Positions 7,919 to 16,965 are shown, numbered from the stretch's first letter. The stretch is 64,000 bases of DNA from Thiobaca trueperi (GCF_004342175.1 NZ_SMAO01000008.1:62001-126000); one strand, 5' to 3'. Made by a program: numbers and translations. The notes: generated from the sequence alone by a model not told the origin.

Positions 7919-9232
7919 ATGAGTGAATATCGTCGTTATTGGGATACCAAGATCGAGACCCAGCCGCGCGCCGAGCTGGAGGCACATCAATTCGCGCTCC
8001 TGCGCCAGCATCTGGCGCTGGCTTATGGTGAATCGCCCTATTACCGCGATGCCTTCGAGCAGGCCGGCGTTACCCCTGCCAGTCTCGAACGGCTCGCGGA
8101 TCTCGCCCGCTTTCCCTTCGTCGACAAGGACATCGAACGCCAGCGCCAGTTGCAGCGCCCGCTGCTGGGCGATATGACCGCCGTGCGCGAGGAAGACGTT
8201 GTCTTCGTCTCCGCTTCGAGCGGTTCCACCGGCGTGCCGACCCTGAGTCCTTTCACCCGGCAGGACTTCGAGGAATTCCAGGACGTGCAGTCGCGGCTCT
8301 TCTGGGCCGCCGGGATGCGCCCGACCGACCGCTATGTGCATGCGCTCAACTTCACCCTCTTCGTCGGCGGACCCGATGTGATCGGGGCGCAGAACCTGGG
8401 CGCGCTCTGTCTCTGGGCCGGCACCATTCCCTCCGAACGCCTGCTGTTCATCCTGCGCGAGTTCCAGCCGACGGTGATCTGGACCACGCCGTCCTATGCC
8501 TGGTATCTGGGTGAGACCGCCCTTCATCAGGGCATCGACCCGGCGCGCGATCTGGCGATCAACCGCATCATCGTGGCCGGTGAGCCGGGCGGTTCGATTG
8601 CCGCCACGCGCGAGGCGATCGAATCGCTCTGGGACGCCAGGGTTTACGATTTCTTCGGCATCTCGGACATCTTCGGCGCCTGCGCCGGCATGTGCGAGGA
8701 GCGCGATGGACTGCATCTGGCCGAGGATCACATCCTGGTCGAGGTGATCGATCCCGCGACCCTGGCCCCATTGCCCGAGGGCGAGCGCGGCGAGATCGTC
8801 TTCACGACCCTGCGCAAGACGGCGCGGCCCATGATCCGCTTCCGCACCGGCGACATCGGCACGGTGGACAAGACGCCCTGCGCCTGCGGTCGCACCCATG
8901 CCCGGATCCAGATCACGGGCAGGCGCGACGACATGCTGATCGTCTCCGGGGTCAATGTCTTTCCGAGCGACATCGAATATGTCGTGCGCAATCTGCCCGA
9001 GCTGTCGGGCGAATACCGCATCACGGCCTATACCGAGGACTTCACGACCCGCTTCAGGGTCGAGGTCGAGCGTGCGCTGGGCAACACGGATCCTGCCGAG
9101 GGTCTGGCCGAGCTGGTGGAACACCGGATCAAGGCACGCATCGGGGTGCGCCCGCGCGCGGTCGCCGTCCTGGAGCACGGCGCGCTGCCACGCGCCACGC
9201 ACAAGGCCAAGCGCCTGATCGATGAGCGTTAA
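7919..9232 (+). CDS. Phenylacetate-CoA ligase (PaaK)-like AMP-forming acyl-CoA ligase
   Basis: 437 residues. ATP-binding loop SASSGSTGVPT (about 102-112), TTPSYAWYLGE, the adenylate motif DFFGISDIFG, TGDIG, GRRDDMLIVSGVNVFPSDIE and a C-terminal lysine in ATHKAKR are all as in PaaK. The enzyme would adenylate a carboxylic acid and form its CoA thioester in the cytosol. It is followed by an aminotransferase and CoA-transferase genes, so it probably acts on an acid derived from an amino or keto acid. ATG 7919 begins the family-like MSEYRRYWDTKIE; a longer frame from 7850 overlaps the upstream gene and is less likely. The natural acid cannot be named. Confidence 0.85.
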   Translation: MSEYRRYWDTKIETQPRAELEAHQFALLRQHLALAYGESPYYRDAFEQAGVTPASLERLADLARFPFVDKDIERQRQLQRPLLGDMTAVREEDVVFVSASSGSTGVPTLSPFTRQDFEEFQDVQSRLFWAAGMRPTDRYVHALNFTLFVGGPDVIGAQNLGALCLWAGTIPSERLLFILREFQPTVIWTTPSYAWYLGETALHQGIDPARDLAINRIIVAGEPGGSIAATREAIESLWDARVYDFFGISDIFGACAGMCEERDGLHLAEDHILVEVIDPATLAPLPEGERGEIVFTTLRKTARPMIRFRTGDIGTVDKTPCACGRTHARIQITGRRDDMLIVSGVNVFPSDIEYVVRNLPELSGEYRITAYTEDFTTRFRVEVERALGNTDPAEGLAELVEHRIKARIGVRPRAVAVLEHGALPRATHKAKRLIDER

Positions 9233-9271
9233 GGTGATTTTCTGAAAATTTATGCCTGATGCACGCCTTAA

Positions 9272-9367
9272 ATAGACAGGATTAACAGGATTTTCCAGGA
9301 TGGACAGGATCTTAACCAGTTGTTTTTAATCATTTTAATCTTGAATGATCCTGTTAATCCAGTCCAT
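9272..9367. repeat. Dispersed ACAGGAT palindromic repeat, copy B
   Basis: The copy begins AGACAGGATTAACAGGAT and ends with ATCCTGTTAATCCAGTCC. The two ends are near-complementary around a T-rich centre. It lies between the ligase and aminotransferase genes, a 237-bp gap that otherwise holds only the 5' region of the aminotransferase gene. Confidence 0.8.
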
Positions 9368-9469
9368 TGACGGCGTTTCGGGCGGGTACGAATTTTCTTG
9401 AAAATAGCCCAAAGTCCAGTCGTTGCAGTTGTTAACCCCGTCACATCCATACCTCATGAGGCTTATGTC

Positions 9470-10648
9470 ATGCCAGCCCTGAGCCGCCGCATCGGCGGTT
9501 TCACCGATTCGGTCATCCGCCGCATGACCCGCATCGCCAATGCATACGATGCGGTGAATCTGTCGCAGGGATTCCCCGATTTCGATCCGCCCGAGGCGCT
9601 GAAACAGGCGCTCGCGGCGGTCGCGGGCGGGAGTCTCCATCAGTATGCCGTGACCTGGGGCGCACCCAATTTCCGGGCCGCACTGGCGCGCAAGCAGTCG
9701 CGCTGCATGGGTATCCCCATCGATCCCGAGTCCCAGGTGGTCGTGACCTGCGGCAGTACCGAGGCCATGATGGCGGCGATGCTGACGGTCTGCGATCCGG
9801 GCGACCGGATCGTGGTTTTCTCGCCCTTCTATGAGAACTATGCCGCCGACGCCATCCTCAGCGGCGCCGAGCCCATCCATGTGCCGCTGCGTCTGCCCGA
9901 TTTCGCGCTGGATGCCGAGCGTCTGGAGGATGCCTTCCGGCTGCGACCCAAGGCGCTGATCCTGTGCAATCCGTCCAATCCCAGCGGCAAGGTCTTCAGC
10001 CGCGCCGAGCTGGAGACGATTGCCTTCCTGGCCGGGCGTTACGATGTCTTCGTCATCACCGACGAGGTCTATGAGCACATCGTCTATGCGCCGCACGAGC
10101 ATGTCTATTTCGCCAGCCTGCCGGGGATGTTCGAGCGCACGCTCTCCTGCGGCTCGCTCTCCAAGACCTATTCCATCACCGGCTGGCGGCTCGGTTATCT
10201 GATCGCCCCGGCGACCATCGTCAATGGGGCGCGCAAGGTGCATGATTTCCTGACCGTCGGCGCCGCCGCGCCGCTCCAGGAAGCCGCCGTCACCGCGCTC
10301 AACTTCGCTGACGATTATTACCGCCAACTGGTGGTCGATTACACCACCAAGCGCGATCTCTTCCTCAATGGTCTGGATCGGCTGGATCTGCGTTATACGC
10401 GCCCGCAGGGGGCCTATTACGTCCTGGTCGATATCACCGAATTCGGTGCCGACAGCGATCTGGCCTTCTGCCAATGGCTGGCACGCGAGGTGGGCGTCGC
10501 CGCCGTGCCCGGCTCCAGCTTTTTCCGCGAGCCCATCAATCACCTGATCCGTTTCCACTTCGCCAAGCGCGCCGCGACCCTGGACGAGGCGCTGACGCGC
10601 CTGGAATCGCTGCGCCGGAAAGCCGCTGCATGTCACACCATAAAGTAA
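9470..10648 (+). CDS. PLP-dependent aminotransferase, class I/II
   Basis: 392 residues. The N-terminal pattern VNLSQGFPDFDPPEAL and the PLP-lysine block SLSKTYSITGWRLGY (about 227-241) place it near the kynurenine/methionine/aspartate aminotransferases of fold type I. It swaps an amino group between an amino acid and a 2-oxoacid. The start at 9470 has a GAGG about 9 bp upstream; the longer frame from 9398 overlaps nothing useful. It overlaps the following CoA-transferase gene by 19 bp. In this cluster it may make the 2-oxoacid used by the ferredoxin oxidoreductase encoded on the other strand. Confidence 0.88.
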   Translation: MPALSRRIGGFTDSVIRRMTRIANAYDAVNLSQGFPDFDPPEALKQALAAVAGGSLHQYAVTWGAPNFRAALARKQSRCMGIPIDPESQVVVTCGSTEAMMAAMLTVCDPGDRIVVFSPFYENYAADAILSGAEPIHVPLRLPDFALDAERLEDAFRLRPKALILCNPSNPSGKVFSRAELETIAFLAGRYDVFVITDEVYEHIVYAPHEHVYFASLPGMFERTLSCGSLSKTYSITGWRLGYLIAPATIVNGARKVHDFLTVGAAAPLQEAAVTALNFADDYYRQLVVDYTTKRDLFLNGLDRLDLRYTRPQGAYYVLVDITEFGADSDLAFCQWLAREVGVAAVPGSSFFREPINHLIRFHFAKRAATLDEALTRLESLRRKAAACHTIK

Positions 10649-11625
10649 TCAGCCTGGCGGAGGCCGTCCGCCGTCATACCTGGGACGGGATGCAATACGC
10701 CAGCGGCGCGGCCCTGCCGGTCGGCTCGGACGCGATCGTCTTCGGGCGCGAACTGCTGCGTCAGGGTCGGCGCGACCTGCACGCCATCTTCCACTGCAAC
10801 ACCCAGCAGCTCAATCTGCTCGCCGCAGCCGGCGCGGTGAGCCGCGCCGAATGCGGCTTTTCCGGACTCGAAGGTTTCGGTTTTGCCAAGGGACTGGGGC
10901 GTGCCGTCCAGAGCGGCGCGGTGGCGCTGGAGGATTATTCCAATCTCGCCATGCCCCTGCGGCTGCTCGGGGGCGCGCTCAACTGGCCCTTCGTGCCGGC
11001 GACCGTCAATGTCGGGACCGATCTGGAGTTCCGCAGCGCCTTCGACCCGGAGCACTCTCCAAACCGCGACAAGATCCGCACCGTGACCGATCCCTTCTCG
11101 GGACGCACGATTGGCGCCTTCTCGACCTTACAGCCCGATTTGGCGGCGATCCATGTGACCCTCGCCGATCCGGAGGGCAACGCCATCATGCTGGGCACCG
11201 AATGGAGCCGCTTCGAGCTGTCGCGTGCCGCCAAACGGGTGATCCTGATCGCCGACGCCATCGTCGAGACCGACTGTATGCGGCAGTTTCCCAATCTGGT
11301 GCGCATCCCCGGCCTCCTCGTCGAGGCGGTGGTCTACTGGCCCTTCGCGGCCTGGCCGCAAGCCTCGCCAGGGATGTACGACGGCGACGAGGCCCATATG
11401 AAAGCCATGAACGACGCCCTGGGCAGCGAGGCGGGAACCGCCGCCTATCTCGCCGACTATGTCGATGGCATCGACGGGGTCGATGACTATCTGGATCGCA
11501 TCGGGCGTGAGCGCATCGCCGCCTTGAGCCGGGGACCGACCAGCTTCCTGCTCGATCCCTATCGGCGCTGGATTCTGCCGCATGCGGATGCGCTCGCACT
11601 CTCGCGCGAAGGAGCGGCGGCATGA
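10630..11625 (+). CDS. CoA-transferase-like protein, alpha subunit (GctA/IpdA family)
   Basis: 331 residues starting MSHHKVISLAEAVRRHTWDGM. The order of family I CoA-transferase alpha blocks is visible (GFGFAKGLGRAVQSG, NWPFVPATVNVGTDLE, PDLAAIHVTLADPEGNA). It pairs with the next gene as glutaconate-CoA-transferase-like alpha and beta subunits. Members of this family are either true transferases or, as in IpdAB, hydrolases of cyclic acyl-CoAs, so the reaction is open. It overlaps the aminotransferase by 19 bp and the beta gene by 4 bp. Confidence 0.8.
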   Translation: MSHHKVISLAEAVRRHTWDGMQYASGAALPVGSDAIVFGRELLRQGRRDLHAIFHCNTQQLNLLAAAGAVSRAECGFSGLEGFGFAKGLGRAVQSGAVALEDYSNLAMPLRLLGGALNWPFVPATVNVGTDLEFRSAFDPEHSPNRDKIRTVTDPFSGRTIGAFSTLQPDLAAIHVTLADPEGNAIMLGTEWSRFELSRAAKRVILIADAIVETDCMRQFPNLVRIPGLLVEAVVYWPFAAWPQASPGMYDGDEAHMKAMNDALGSEAGTAAYLADYVDGIDGVDDYLDRIGRERIAALSRGPTSFLLDPYRRWILPHADALALSREGAAA

Positions 11626-12407
11626 CCCAGCCCTATACCCGTCAGGAAATGATGGCCATCGCCACCGGGCGCGAGATCCGCGACGGCGAGCTGGCGATCT
11701 TCGGGGTCGGATTGTCGATGCTGGCCGGTTTCTTCGCCCAGGCCCATCATGCGCCCCGTGTCCGCGCCATGACCGAGGGCGGTGTCTATGGGGCCACACC
11801 CGTCGGCGGTCTGCCGTGGGGGATCGAATGCAATCGGCTGTCGGCCAACGCGGTCAGCTTCACCAATGCCATCGACGCACTTGGCTGTCTGGTCGCCTCG
11901 GGTCGCTGCGATGTCGGCATCATCGGCGCGGCCCAGGTTGATCGCTTCGGCAATGTCAACACCACCGGCATCTGGGGCGGCGACATCGGCCCGGTCTACC
12001 GTCCGCCCAAGACCCGTCTGACCGGCGCGGGCGGCGCCAACGACATCGCCACCGGTTGCAAGCGTTTTCTGATCATGGTCTCGCATGAGTCCAAACGTTT
12101 CGTGGAACGGCTCGACTATCTGACTTCGCCCGGCTATCTGGACGGTGGCGACGCCCGCGAACGGCTGGGCCTGGTCGGCGGCGGTCCCTCGGCCATCATC
12201 ACCACGCTGGGGATTCTGCGTCCCGATCCGGTCACGCGGGAGTTCGTGCTCGACGCCTGTTTTCCCTTTTCCAGCGTCGAAGAGATCCGCGCCCAGACCG
12301 CCTGGGAGCTGAAGATCAGCCCCAATGTCCAGATCGTCCCCGAACCGACGGCGGACGAACTGGAGGCGTTGCGCCGCGTCGATGAGACCGGCATGCTTCG
12401 CCGTTAA
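11622..12407 (+). CDS. CoA-transferase-like protein, beta subunit (GctB/IpdB family)
   Basis: 261 residues. A glutamate at position 52 in MTEGGVYGA lies where glutaconate CoA-transferase beta carries its catalytic glutamate; GAAQVDRFGNVNTTGI and GAGGANDIATGCKRF are further family blocks. With the upstream alpha subunit it should form a heteromer moving CoA between acids or hydrolysing an acyl-CoA. ATGA overlap with the alpha gene implies coupled translation. The surrounding residues differ from the usual ESG motif, so transferase activity is not certain. Confidence 0.8.
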   Translation: MTQPYTRQEMMAIATGREIRDGELAIFGVGLSMLAGFFAQAHHAPRVRAMTEGGVYGATPVGGLPWGIECNRLSANAVSFTNAIDALGCLVASGRCDVGIIGAAQVDRFGNVNTTGIWGGDIGPVYRPPKTRLTGAGGANDIATGCKRFLIMVSHESKRFVERLDYLTSPGYLDGGDARERLGLVGGGPSAIITTLGILRPDPVTREFVLDACFPFSSVEEIRAQTAWELKISPNVQIVPEPTADELEALRRVDETGMLRR

Positions 12408-12483
12408 ACCGTGCCTGCATTCATCCGCACGGTGTTGCCGGGGAGTCGGGATTCGCGCCTCTTCATGACCGTTATCGCCGGCA

Positions 12484-12517
12484 CGGTTTAAGAGATAAAA
12501 CGGTTTAAAAGATAAAG
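12484..12517. repeat. Two 17-bp tandem copies upstream of the enoyl-CoA hydratase gene
   Basis: CGGTTTAAGAGATAAAA (12484-12500) is followed directly by CGGTTTAAAAGATAAAG (12501-12517), 15 of 17 matching. They are 56 bp before the enoyl-CoA hydratase start and could be a regulator-binding pair. The next bases (GCGTCCTTTGCGCCTTGGCGG) look like a common dispersed intergenic repeat. Confidence 0.5.
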
Positions 12518-12572
12518 AGTTGCTTCGCGTCCTTTGCGCCTTGGCGGTTCCCATTCCTTTTGCTGGAGAAAT

Positions 12573-13364
12573 ATGATGCATGATGAACAGGCGCTGGTTC
12601 TGCGCCAGGATGAGGCGGGTGTCGCCACTCTGACCCTCAACCGCCCGCAGGCACGTAATGCCCTGTCGCGCGACATGCTGCGCGCGCTGCGTGCAGCCTT
12701 CGCCGGGCTGGCTGCCGACGAGACGGTGCGGGCGGTGATTCTGGCCGGCGCCGGGCCGGCCTTCTGCGCCGGGCATGATCTCAAGGAGATGCGCGCCAAA
12801 GGCTATAGCGAAGACTATGCCGAGTCGCTGTTCGCCGACTGCGCCGCACTGATGCTGGACATCGTCCGTCTGCCCAAGCCGGTGATCGCCCAGGTGCAGG
12901 GGATCGCGACCGCCGCTGGCTGTCAGTTGGTCGCCACCTGCGATCTGGCGGTCGCCGCCGAGGATGCCCGTTTCGCCACCCCCGGCGTCAATATCGGACT
13001 CTTCTGCTCCACCCCCATGGTCGCCCTGTCGCGCAATCTGGGCACCAAACAGGCGATGCAGCTCCTGCTCACCGGCGAGGCCATTGACGCCCCGACCGCG
13101 CTGGGTTTCGGTCTGATCAACGAGGTCGTGGCGCCAGCCGAGCTGGCCGCGCGCACCGCCGCGCTCGCGCGTCAGGTCGCGAGCAAATCGCCCCTGACAC
13201 TGGCTATCGGCAAGGAAGCCTTCTATCGCCAGCTCCCGCTGTCCATCGCAGATGCCTATGACTACACGCGGGAGGTGATGGTGCGTAACCTCGCCGCCCT
13301 GGACGCGCAGGAAGGAATCGACGCCTTTCTGGAGAAACGTCAGCCGATCTGGTGCGGGCGTTGA
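12573..13364 (+). CDS. Enoyl-CoA hydratase/isomerase family protein
   Basis: 263 residues of the crotonase fold. The oxyanion-hole block FCAGHDLKEM (about 65-74) is the variant seen in ECHDC3-like members. QGIATAAGCQLVATCDLAVA is the second conserved block. It probably hydrates or isomerises an enoyl-CoA in the pathway served by the upstream CoA enzymes. A start at 12573 follows CTGGAG; a second ATG follows immediately. The 165-bp gap to the upstream gene suggests a separate promoter. Confidence 0.88.
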   Translation: MMHDEQALVLRQDEAGVATLTLNRPQARNALSRDMLRALRAAFAGLAADETVRAVILAGAGPAFCAGHDLKEMRAKGYSEDYAESLFADCAALMLDIVRLPKPVIAQVQGIATAAGCQLVATCDLAVAAEDARFATPGVNIGLFCSTPMVALSRNLGTKQAMQLLLTGEAIDAPTALGFGLINEVVAPAELAARTAALARQVASKSPLTLAIGKEAFYRQLPLSIADAYDYTREVMVRNLAALDAQEGIDAFLEKRQPIWCGR

Positions 13365-13502
13365 GACAGTGATCTTGCCACGCTGAGGGGCCGGATTAAC
13401 CCGCCCGATAGCCTTCCAGGCAGTAGGGGTTGAGAAACTCTTGACGTGCGCAACCCTGGAAGCTAATGCTGCTCGGCAGCTCCCGCAAACGGAGGAACAG
13501 GC

Positions 13503-13937
13503 ATGACCAGCCTTTACGAACGTGATTTTCATGCCTGGGCAAATGAGCAGGCCGGCCTGTTACGCGCTGGAAATCTAGCCCAGGCCGATTTGCCCAACCT
13601 CATCGAGGAGATCGAAAGCATGGGGCGCAGCGAAAAACGCGAACTCGTCAATCGTCTGGTCGTGCTGCTGCATCTCCTGAAGTGGCGCTATCAGCCCGGC
13701 CTGCGTGGCAATTCATGGCGACTGTCCATCAAGGAGCAGCGGATTCGCTTGATGACACATCTTGCAGACAACCCGAGTCTGAAAGCGAAGCTCGATGATG
13801 CCGTGACACAGGCTTATCGACTGGCCCTGATCGAAGCCGAACGCGAGACCGGTCTGCCGGAATCGACCTTTCCCGCCACCTGTCCCTTTTCTTTCTCACA
13901 GATGATGGACGACGCCTTCTGGCCGGACGATGCCTGA
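13503..13937 (+). CDS. DUF29 family protein
   Basis: 144 residues with the typical DUF29 layout: YERDFHAWANEQAGLLRAG at the start, LPNLIEEIESMGRSEKRELVNRL, and the basic LLKWRYQPGLRGNSWR stretch. DUF29 proteins are small, mostly helical, multi-copy in cyanobacteria and phototrophic proteobacteria, and of unknown function. A GGAGG-like site precedes the ATG at 13503. It is convergent with the oxidoreductase operon, with only 17 bp between stops. Confidence 0.8.
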   Translation: MTSLYERDFHAWANEQAGLLRAGNLAQADLPNLIEEIESMGRSEKRELVNRLVVLLHLLKWRYQPGLRGNSWRLSIKEQRIRLMTHLADNPSLKAKLDDAVTQAYRLALIEAERETGLPESTFPATCPFSFSQMMDDAFWPDDA

Positions 13938-13954
13938 GTGCGCAGGCGCGACGC

Positions 13955-14851
13955 TCACATCCCCGCAGACTCCCGCACCCAGGCCCGCAGTGCCCGCCAC
14001 TGCCGGTCGCGCGTCGCCTCCAGGTCGGCCAGATCGGCGGCGGTCAGACGGCGGAAGCGCGCCTGCTCGCCGGTGTAGGTCTCCAGCGGTGCGAAGCGGG
14101 CCGGATTGCGGTTGAGGCGGACCGCGCCGTTTTCCCATTCCACCAGCGGCCACAGACCGGTATCGACCACGGACTTGCCGAGCCGCACCGTGCTGTCGGC
14201 ATCGCAGCCCCAGCCGGTGGGACAGGGAGCGAAGACATGCAGGAAGGATGGTCCTTCGACCTGAGCGGCCTTCTGGACCTTCTTGAGGAAATCGTTGGCA
14301 TAACCGACACTCGCGGTGGCGGCATAGGGGATGCCGTGGGCGGCGGCGATGCGGATGAGATCTTTCTTGGGTGCGTCGGTCTCGGGACGGTAGCCGCCGG
14401 GCGAGGTGGTGGTGCGCGCGCCGAAGGGGGTGGCACCGCTCTTCTGGATGCCGGTGTTCATATAGGCTTCATTGTCGTAACAGATATAGAGCATCCGCTC
14501 GCGCCGGTCGAAGGCGCCTGACAGGGCTTGCAACCCGATATCTGCGGTCGCGCCATCGCCCGCGAAGCCGACGACGGTGACATCCTCAATCCCCCGCGCC
14601 TTGAGTCCCCGCGCCACGCCCGACAGCACGGCCCCGGTGGCGGCGAAGGGGGCGATCATGGCATTGACGCCGAGCGCCATCTGCGGATAGATGAAACCGA
14701 CCGCCGACATGCAGCCGGCGGGAATGACGGCGATACAGCGCTCGCCCAGCACCTTGAGCGTCCAGCGCACCACCAGACTGCCGCCGCAACCGCCGCAGGC
14801 TTTATGACCGACGAAATATTCGGGTTCAGGCAGGTTCTTGATCGTGATCAT
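13955..14851 (-). CDS. porB: 2-oxoacid:ferredoxin oxidoreductase, beta subunit (TPP-binding)
   Basis: 298 residues. The N terminus has ACGGCGG, cysteines that ligate the 4Fe-4S cluster of the beta subunit, with CMSAVG later. The thiamine-diphosphate motif is GDGATADIGLQALSGAFDRRE with CYDNEAYMNTG. With alpha, gamma and delta it oxidatively decarboxylates a 2-oxoacid to acyl-CoA with reduction of ferredoxin. It overlaps the alpha gene by 26 bp and is the last gene of the fcc-por operon. Pyruvate is the commonest substrate in the family; phenylglyoxylate and aryl-pyruvate enzymes are closely related, so the symbol is by family only. Confidence 0.85.
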   Translation of the reverse strand: MITIKNLPEPEYFVGHKACGGCGGSLVVRWTLKVLGERCIAVIPAGCMSAVGFIYPQMALGVNAMIAPFAATGAVLSGVARGLKARGIEDVTVVGFAGDGATADIGLQALSGAFDRRERMLYICYDNEAYMNTGIQKSGATPFGARTTTSPGGYRPETDAPKKDLIRIAAAHGIPYAATASVGYANDFLKKVQKAAQVEGPSFLHVFAPCPTGWGCDADSTVRLGKSVVDTGLWPLVEWENGAVRLNRNPARFAPLETYTGEQARFRRLTAADLADLEATRDRQWRALRAWVRESAGM

Positions 14852-16067
14852 CGACGAGATCCTTGAGGCCGACGAAGCGCACCCCGGACGCGACGCGAGC
14901 CGCCGTGTCCAGGGTCGCCGCCAGTTCGGTAAAGCAGTCGGCCAGATGCGCCCGGCTCACATCCTGACCGCCGAGTCCGGCGACAAAGTTGCGGACCGGC
15001 ACACCCGCGCCCCGGTCGTAGAGCGCGGCCTTGACCTCCAGCGCGACGCTGCCCTGATGGCCGAATGAGATGTCCTTCTCCAGCACGCCGAGCGCCCGCA
15101 CTGCCACCGTCCGCTCTGCCCCGAACAGGGCATCATTCAATTCGTCGGTAGGAAAGGGCCGCAGATAGCGCAGACGGATCAGGCCGACCGACTGACCGCT
15201 CGCGCGCAGTTCATCGATCACCACGCGAACGGTGCCGGCGGTACTGCCCAAGGTGATCAGAATGAATTCGGCATCCTCGCTGCGATACCCCTCGACCAGA
15301 CCGGTACAGCCGCGTCCGAAAGCGGCACGAAAGGCGTGCGCTGTGGTGCGAATGTGCTTGGCGGCCTGACACATGGCCCAGTGCTGCCGGGCCTTGAAGA
15401 CGGCGTAATCGCCGGGGCCGGCGGTGATGGCGAGACTCTGCGGACGCGCCAGATCGAAGGTGCCGGGATAGTCGTCGGGAAAGACCGGCGGCGGCAGGAA
15501 GTCATCGACCTCGGACGGCTCGGGCAGACTGACCGCCTCATAGGTGTGAGTCAGCACGAAGCCGTCCAGATTGACCAGCACCGGCGTGCGCACCGCTGGA
15601 TCCTCGGCGACGGCATAGGCCTGGATGATCATGTCCAGACTCTCCTGTGCCGTCTCGGCATAAGCCTGGATCCAGCCAGCGGAGATCAGTGCCAGTGAGT
15701 CGCTTTGGTCGCCATAGATGTTCCATGGCAGGGCAAGGGCGCGGTTGGCGTTCATCATCACCAGCGGAAAGCGTCCGCCCGAGGCGTAATAGAGACACTC
15801 GGCCATGTAGAGCAGACCCTGGGACGAGGTCGCGGTGAAGGTGCGCACGCCGGTCGCCGCCGCGCCCATCACCAGCGCCAGGGCGGAATGCTCGGATTCG
15901 ACATGGACGAATTCAGACTCCAGACGTCCCGACTCGACCATCCCGGCCAGCGCCTCGACCACCACGGTCTGGGGCGTGATGGGATAGGCCGCCACCACCT
16001 TGGGACGACAGAGCCGCACCGCCTCGGCCACGGCCTCGTTGCCGGAGAGAAAGGCCAGTTGACTCAT
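14826..16067 (-). CDS. porA: 2-oxoacid:ferredoxin oxidoreductase, alpha subunit
   Basis: 413 residues from MSQLAFLSGNEAVAEAVRLC. The domain I motif AAYPITPQT and the catalytic-site region EHSALALVMGAAATGVRTFTAT are those of PorA-type subunits. Domain II begins near 260. The ATG at 16067 forms an ATGA overlap with the delta gene; the longer open frame into the delta gene is spurious. Domain order gamma-delta-alpha-beta across the operon is the classic four-subunit POR arrangement. Confidence 0.87.
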   Translation of the reverse strand: MSQLAFLSGNEAVAEAVRLCRPKVVAAYPITPQTVVVEALAGMVESGRLESEFVHVESEHSALALVMGAAATGVRTFTATSSQGLLYMAECLYYASGGRFPLVMMNANRALALPWNIYGDQSDSLALISAGWIQAYAETAQESLDMIIQAYAVAEDPAVRTPVLVNLDGFVLTHTYEAVSLPEPSEVDDFLPPPVFPDDYPGTFDLARPQSLAITAGPGDYAVFKARQHWAMCQAAKHIRTTAHAFRAAFGRGCTGLVEGYRSEDAEFILITLGSTAGTVRVVIDELRASGQSVGLIRLRYLRPFPTDELNDALFGAERTVAVRALGVLEKDISFGHQGSVALEVKAALYDRGAGVPVRNFVAGLGGQDVSRAHLADCFTELAATLDTAARVASGVRFVGLKDLVDDHDQEPA

Positions 16068-16396
16068 GGCTGCGTATCTTCTCCGTCTTCGCCCATCCGG
16101 ATCGAGTCCTTCGGGCACTCGGCCGCGCACAGACCGCAGCCCTTGCACCAGTCGTCGGCCACCGTCGGATAACCTTCCTGGCTCAACAGGATGGCGGCGT
16201 CGGGACAATAGAGAAAACAGAGCCCGCAGCGCGAGCAGGTCGCCAGATCCAGTACCGGCCAGCGGATGCGCCAGCCGCGATTGGATGTAGCGAGCGCCCC
16301 CGAGTTGCGTTGCGGCGACGGCGGCCAGTCGTCGATCTGGCGCGAACGCGCGAAGGGTGCGAGTTGGCAGGGTTGATCGGGCGGTGTGTCAGTCAT
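16064..16396 (-). CDS. porD: 2-oxoacid:ferredoxin oxidoreductase, delta subunit (2x[4Fe-4S] ferredoxin)
   Basis: 110 residues with two complete cluster motifs, CSRCGLCFLYCPD and CKGCGLCAAECPKD, in the C-terminal half. It passes electrons from the TPP/beta cluster to external ferredoxin. An N-terminal stretch of about 45 residues before the first motif is normal for PorD. Both ends overlap neighbours by 4 bp, so it is translated in a coupled unit. Confidence 0.87.
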   Translation of the reverse strand: MTDTPPDQPCQLAPFARSRQIDDWPPSPQRNSGALATSNRGWRIRWPVLDLATCSRCGLCFLYCPDAAILLSQEGYPTVADDWCKGCGLCAAECPKDSIRMGEDGEDTQP

Positions 16397-16965
16397 GCGG
16401 CGGCGCTCGGGTCGGCATCACGCAATTTCAGGCCCAGGTCATGGGCATGCCAGAAGGCATCCAGATTGCGCGCGGCCCTGGAGCCCTGCCCGAACTCGGC
16501 GCGAATGCCGTCCGCAACCGCCTCGGCGGGCAGGAGCCCGGTGAGTCCGATCAGCACCCCCAGCAGCAGGGTGTTGGTGTGCTCCGAACCGAGCCACTCG
16601 CGCGCCAGCCTTTTGGCCGGGACGCCATAGTGACGTCCGGGCAGAGCGAGCGTCAGCGGCGCGTCCGTATCCACGATCAGCAGGGTCCGGGGAGTGAGAA
16701 AACTGGTGGAGACCGACGACAGGAGCGAGGCATCCATGACCACCGCCACATCGGCGCATCGCGTGGCGCTGCGGTCATGAATGGGGGCGTCGGCGATCCG
16801 GGTATAGGCGAACACCGGCGCCCCGCGCCGTTCCGGCCCGAAAGAGGGAAAGGCCAGCGCCTGCCGTGCGGCGAAGCGCACGGCAGACAGACCCAGCAGA
16901 CGGGCGGCCGTGAAGGCGCCCTGTCCGCCCCGTCCGAGCCAGACCGTTTCGTGCGGTCGGCTCAC
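16393..16965 (-). CDS. porG: 2-oxoacid:ferredoxin oxidoreductase, gamma subunit
   Basis: 190 residues. The family signature WLGRGGQGAFTAARLLGLSAV is at 10-30 and FPSFGPERRGAPVFAYTRI follows, as in PorG/IorB-like subunits that bind CoA. The first codons overlap the stop of the fccB-like gene by 4 bp, linking this complex directly to the flavocytochrome genes. Confidence 0.87.
   Translation of the reverse strand: MSRPHETVWLGRGGQGAFTAARLLGLSAVRFAARQALAFPSFGPERRGAPVFAYTRIADAPIHDRSATRCADVAVVMDASLLSSVSTSFLTPRTLLIVDTDAPLTLALPGRHYGVPAKRLAREWLGSEHTNTLLLGVLIGLTGLLPAEAVADGIRAEFGQGSRAARNLDAFWHAHDLGLKLRDADPSAAA

Noticed and set aside
7778-9202. Long reverse-strand open frame (474 codons) opposite the PaaK-like gene
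   Set aside because: It mirrors the coding gene in GC-rich DNA, has no recognisable domain, and the forward strand has clear ligase motifs.
11559-13532. Long reverse-strand open frame (657 codons) opposite the CoA-transferase beta and enoyl-CoA hydratase genes
   Set aside because: Composition is typical of an antisense shadow; both forward genes have intact family motifs.
13955-16965. The POR genes as evidence for a reductive TCA cycle
   Set aside because: No other rTCA enzyme is present here; Chromatiaceae are known to use the Calvin cycle. The complex is better read as catabolic or redox.
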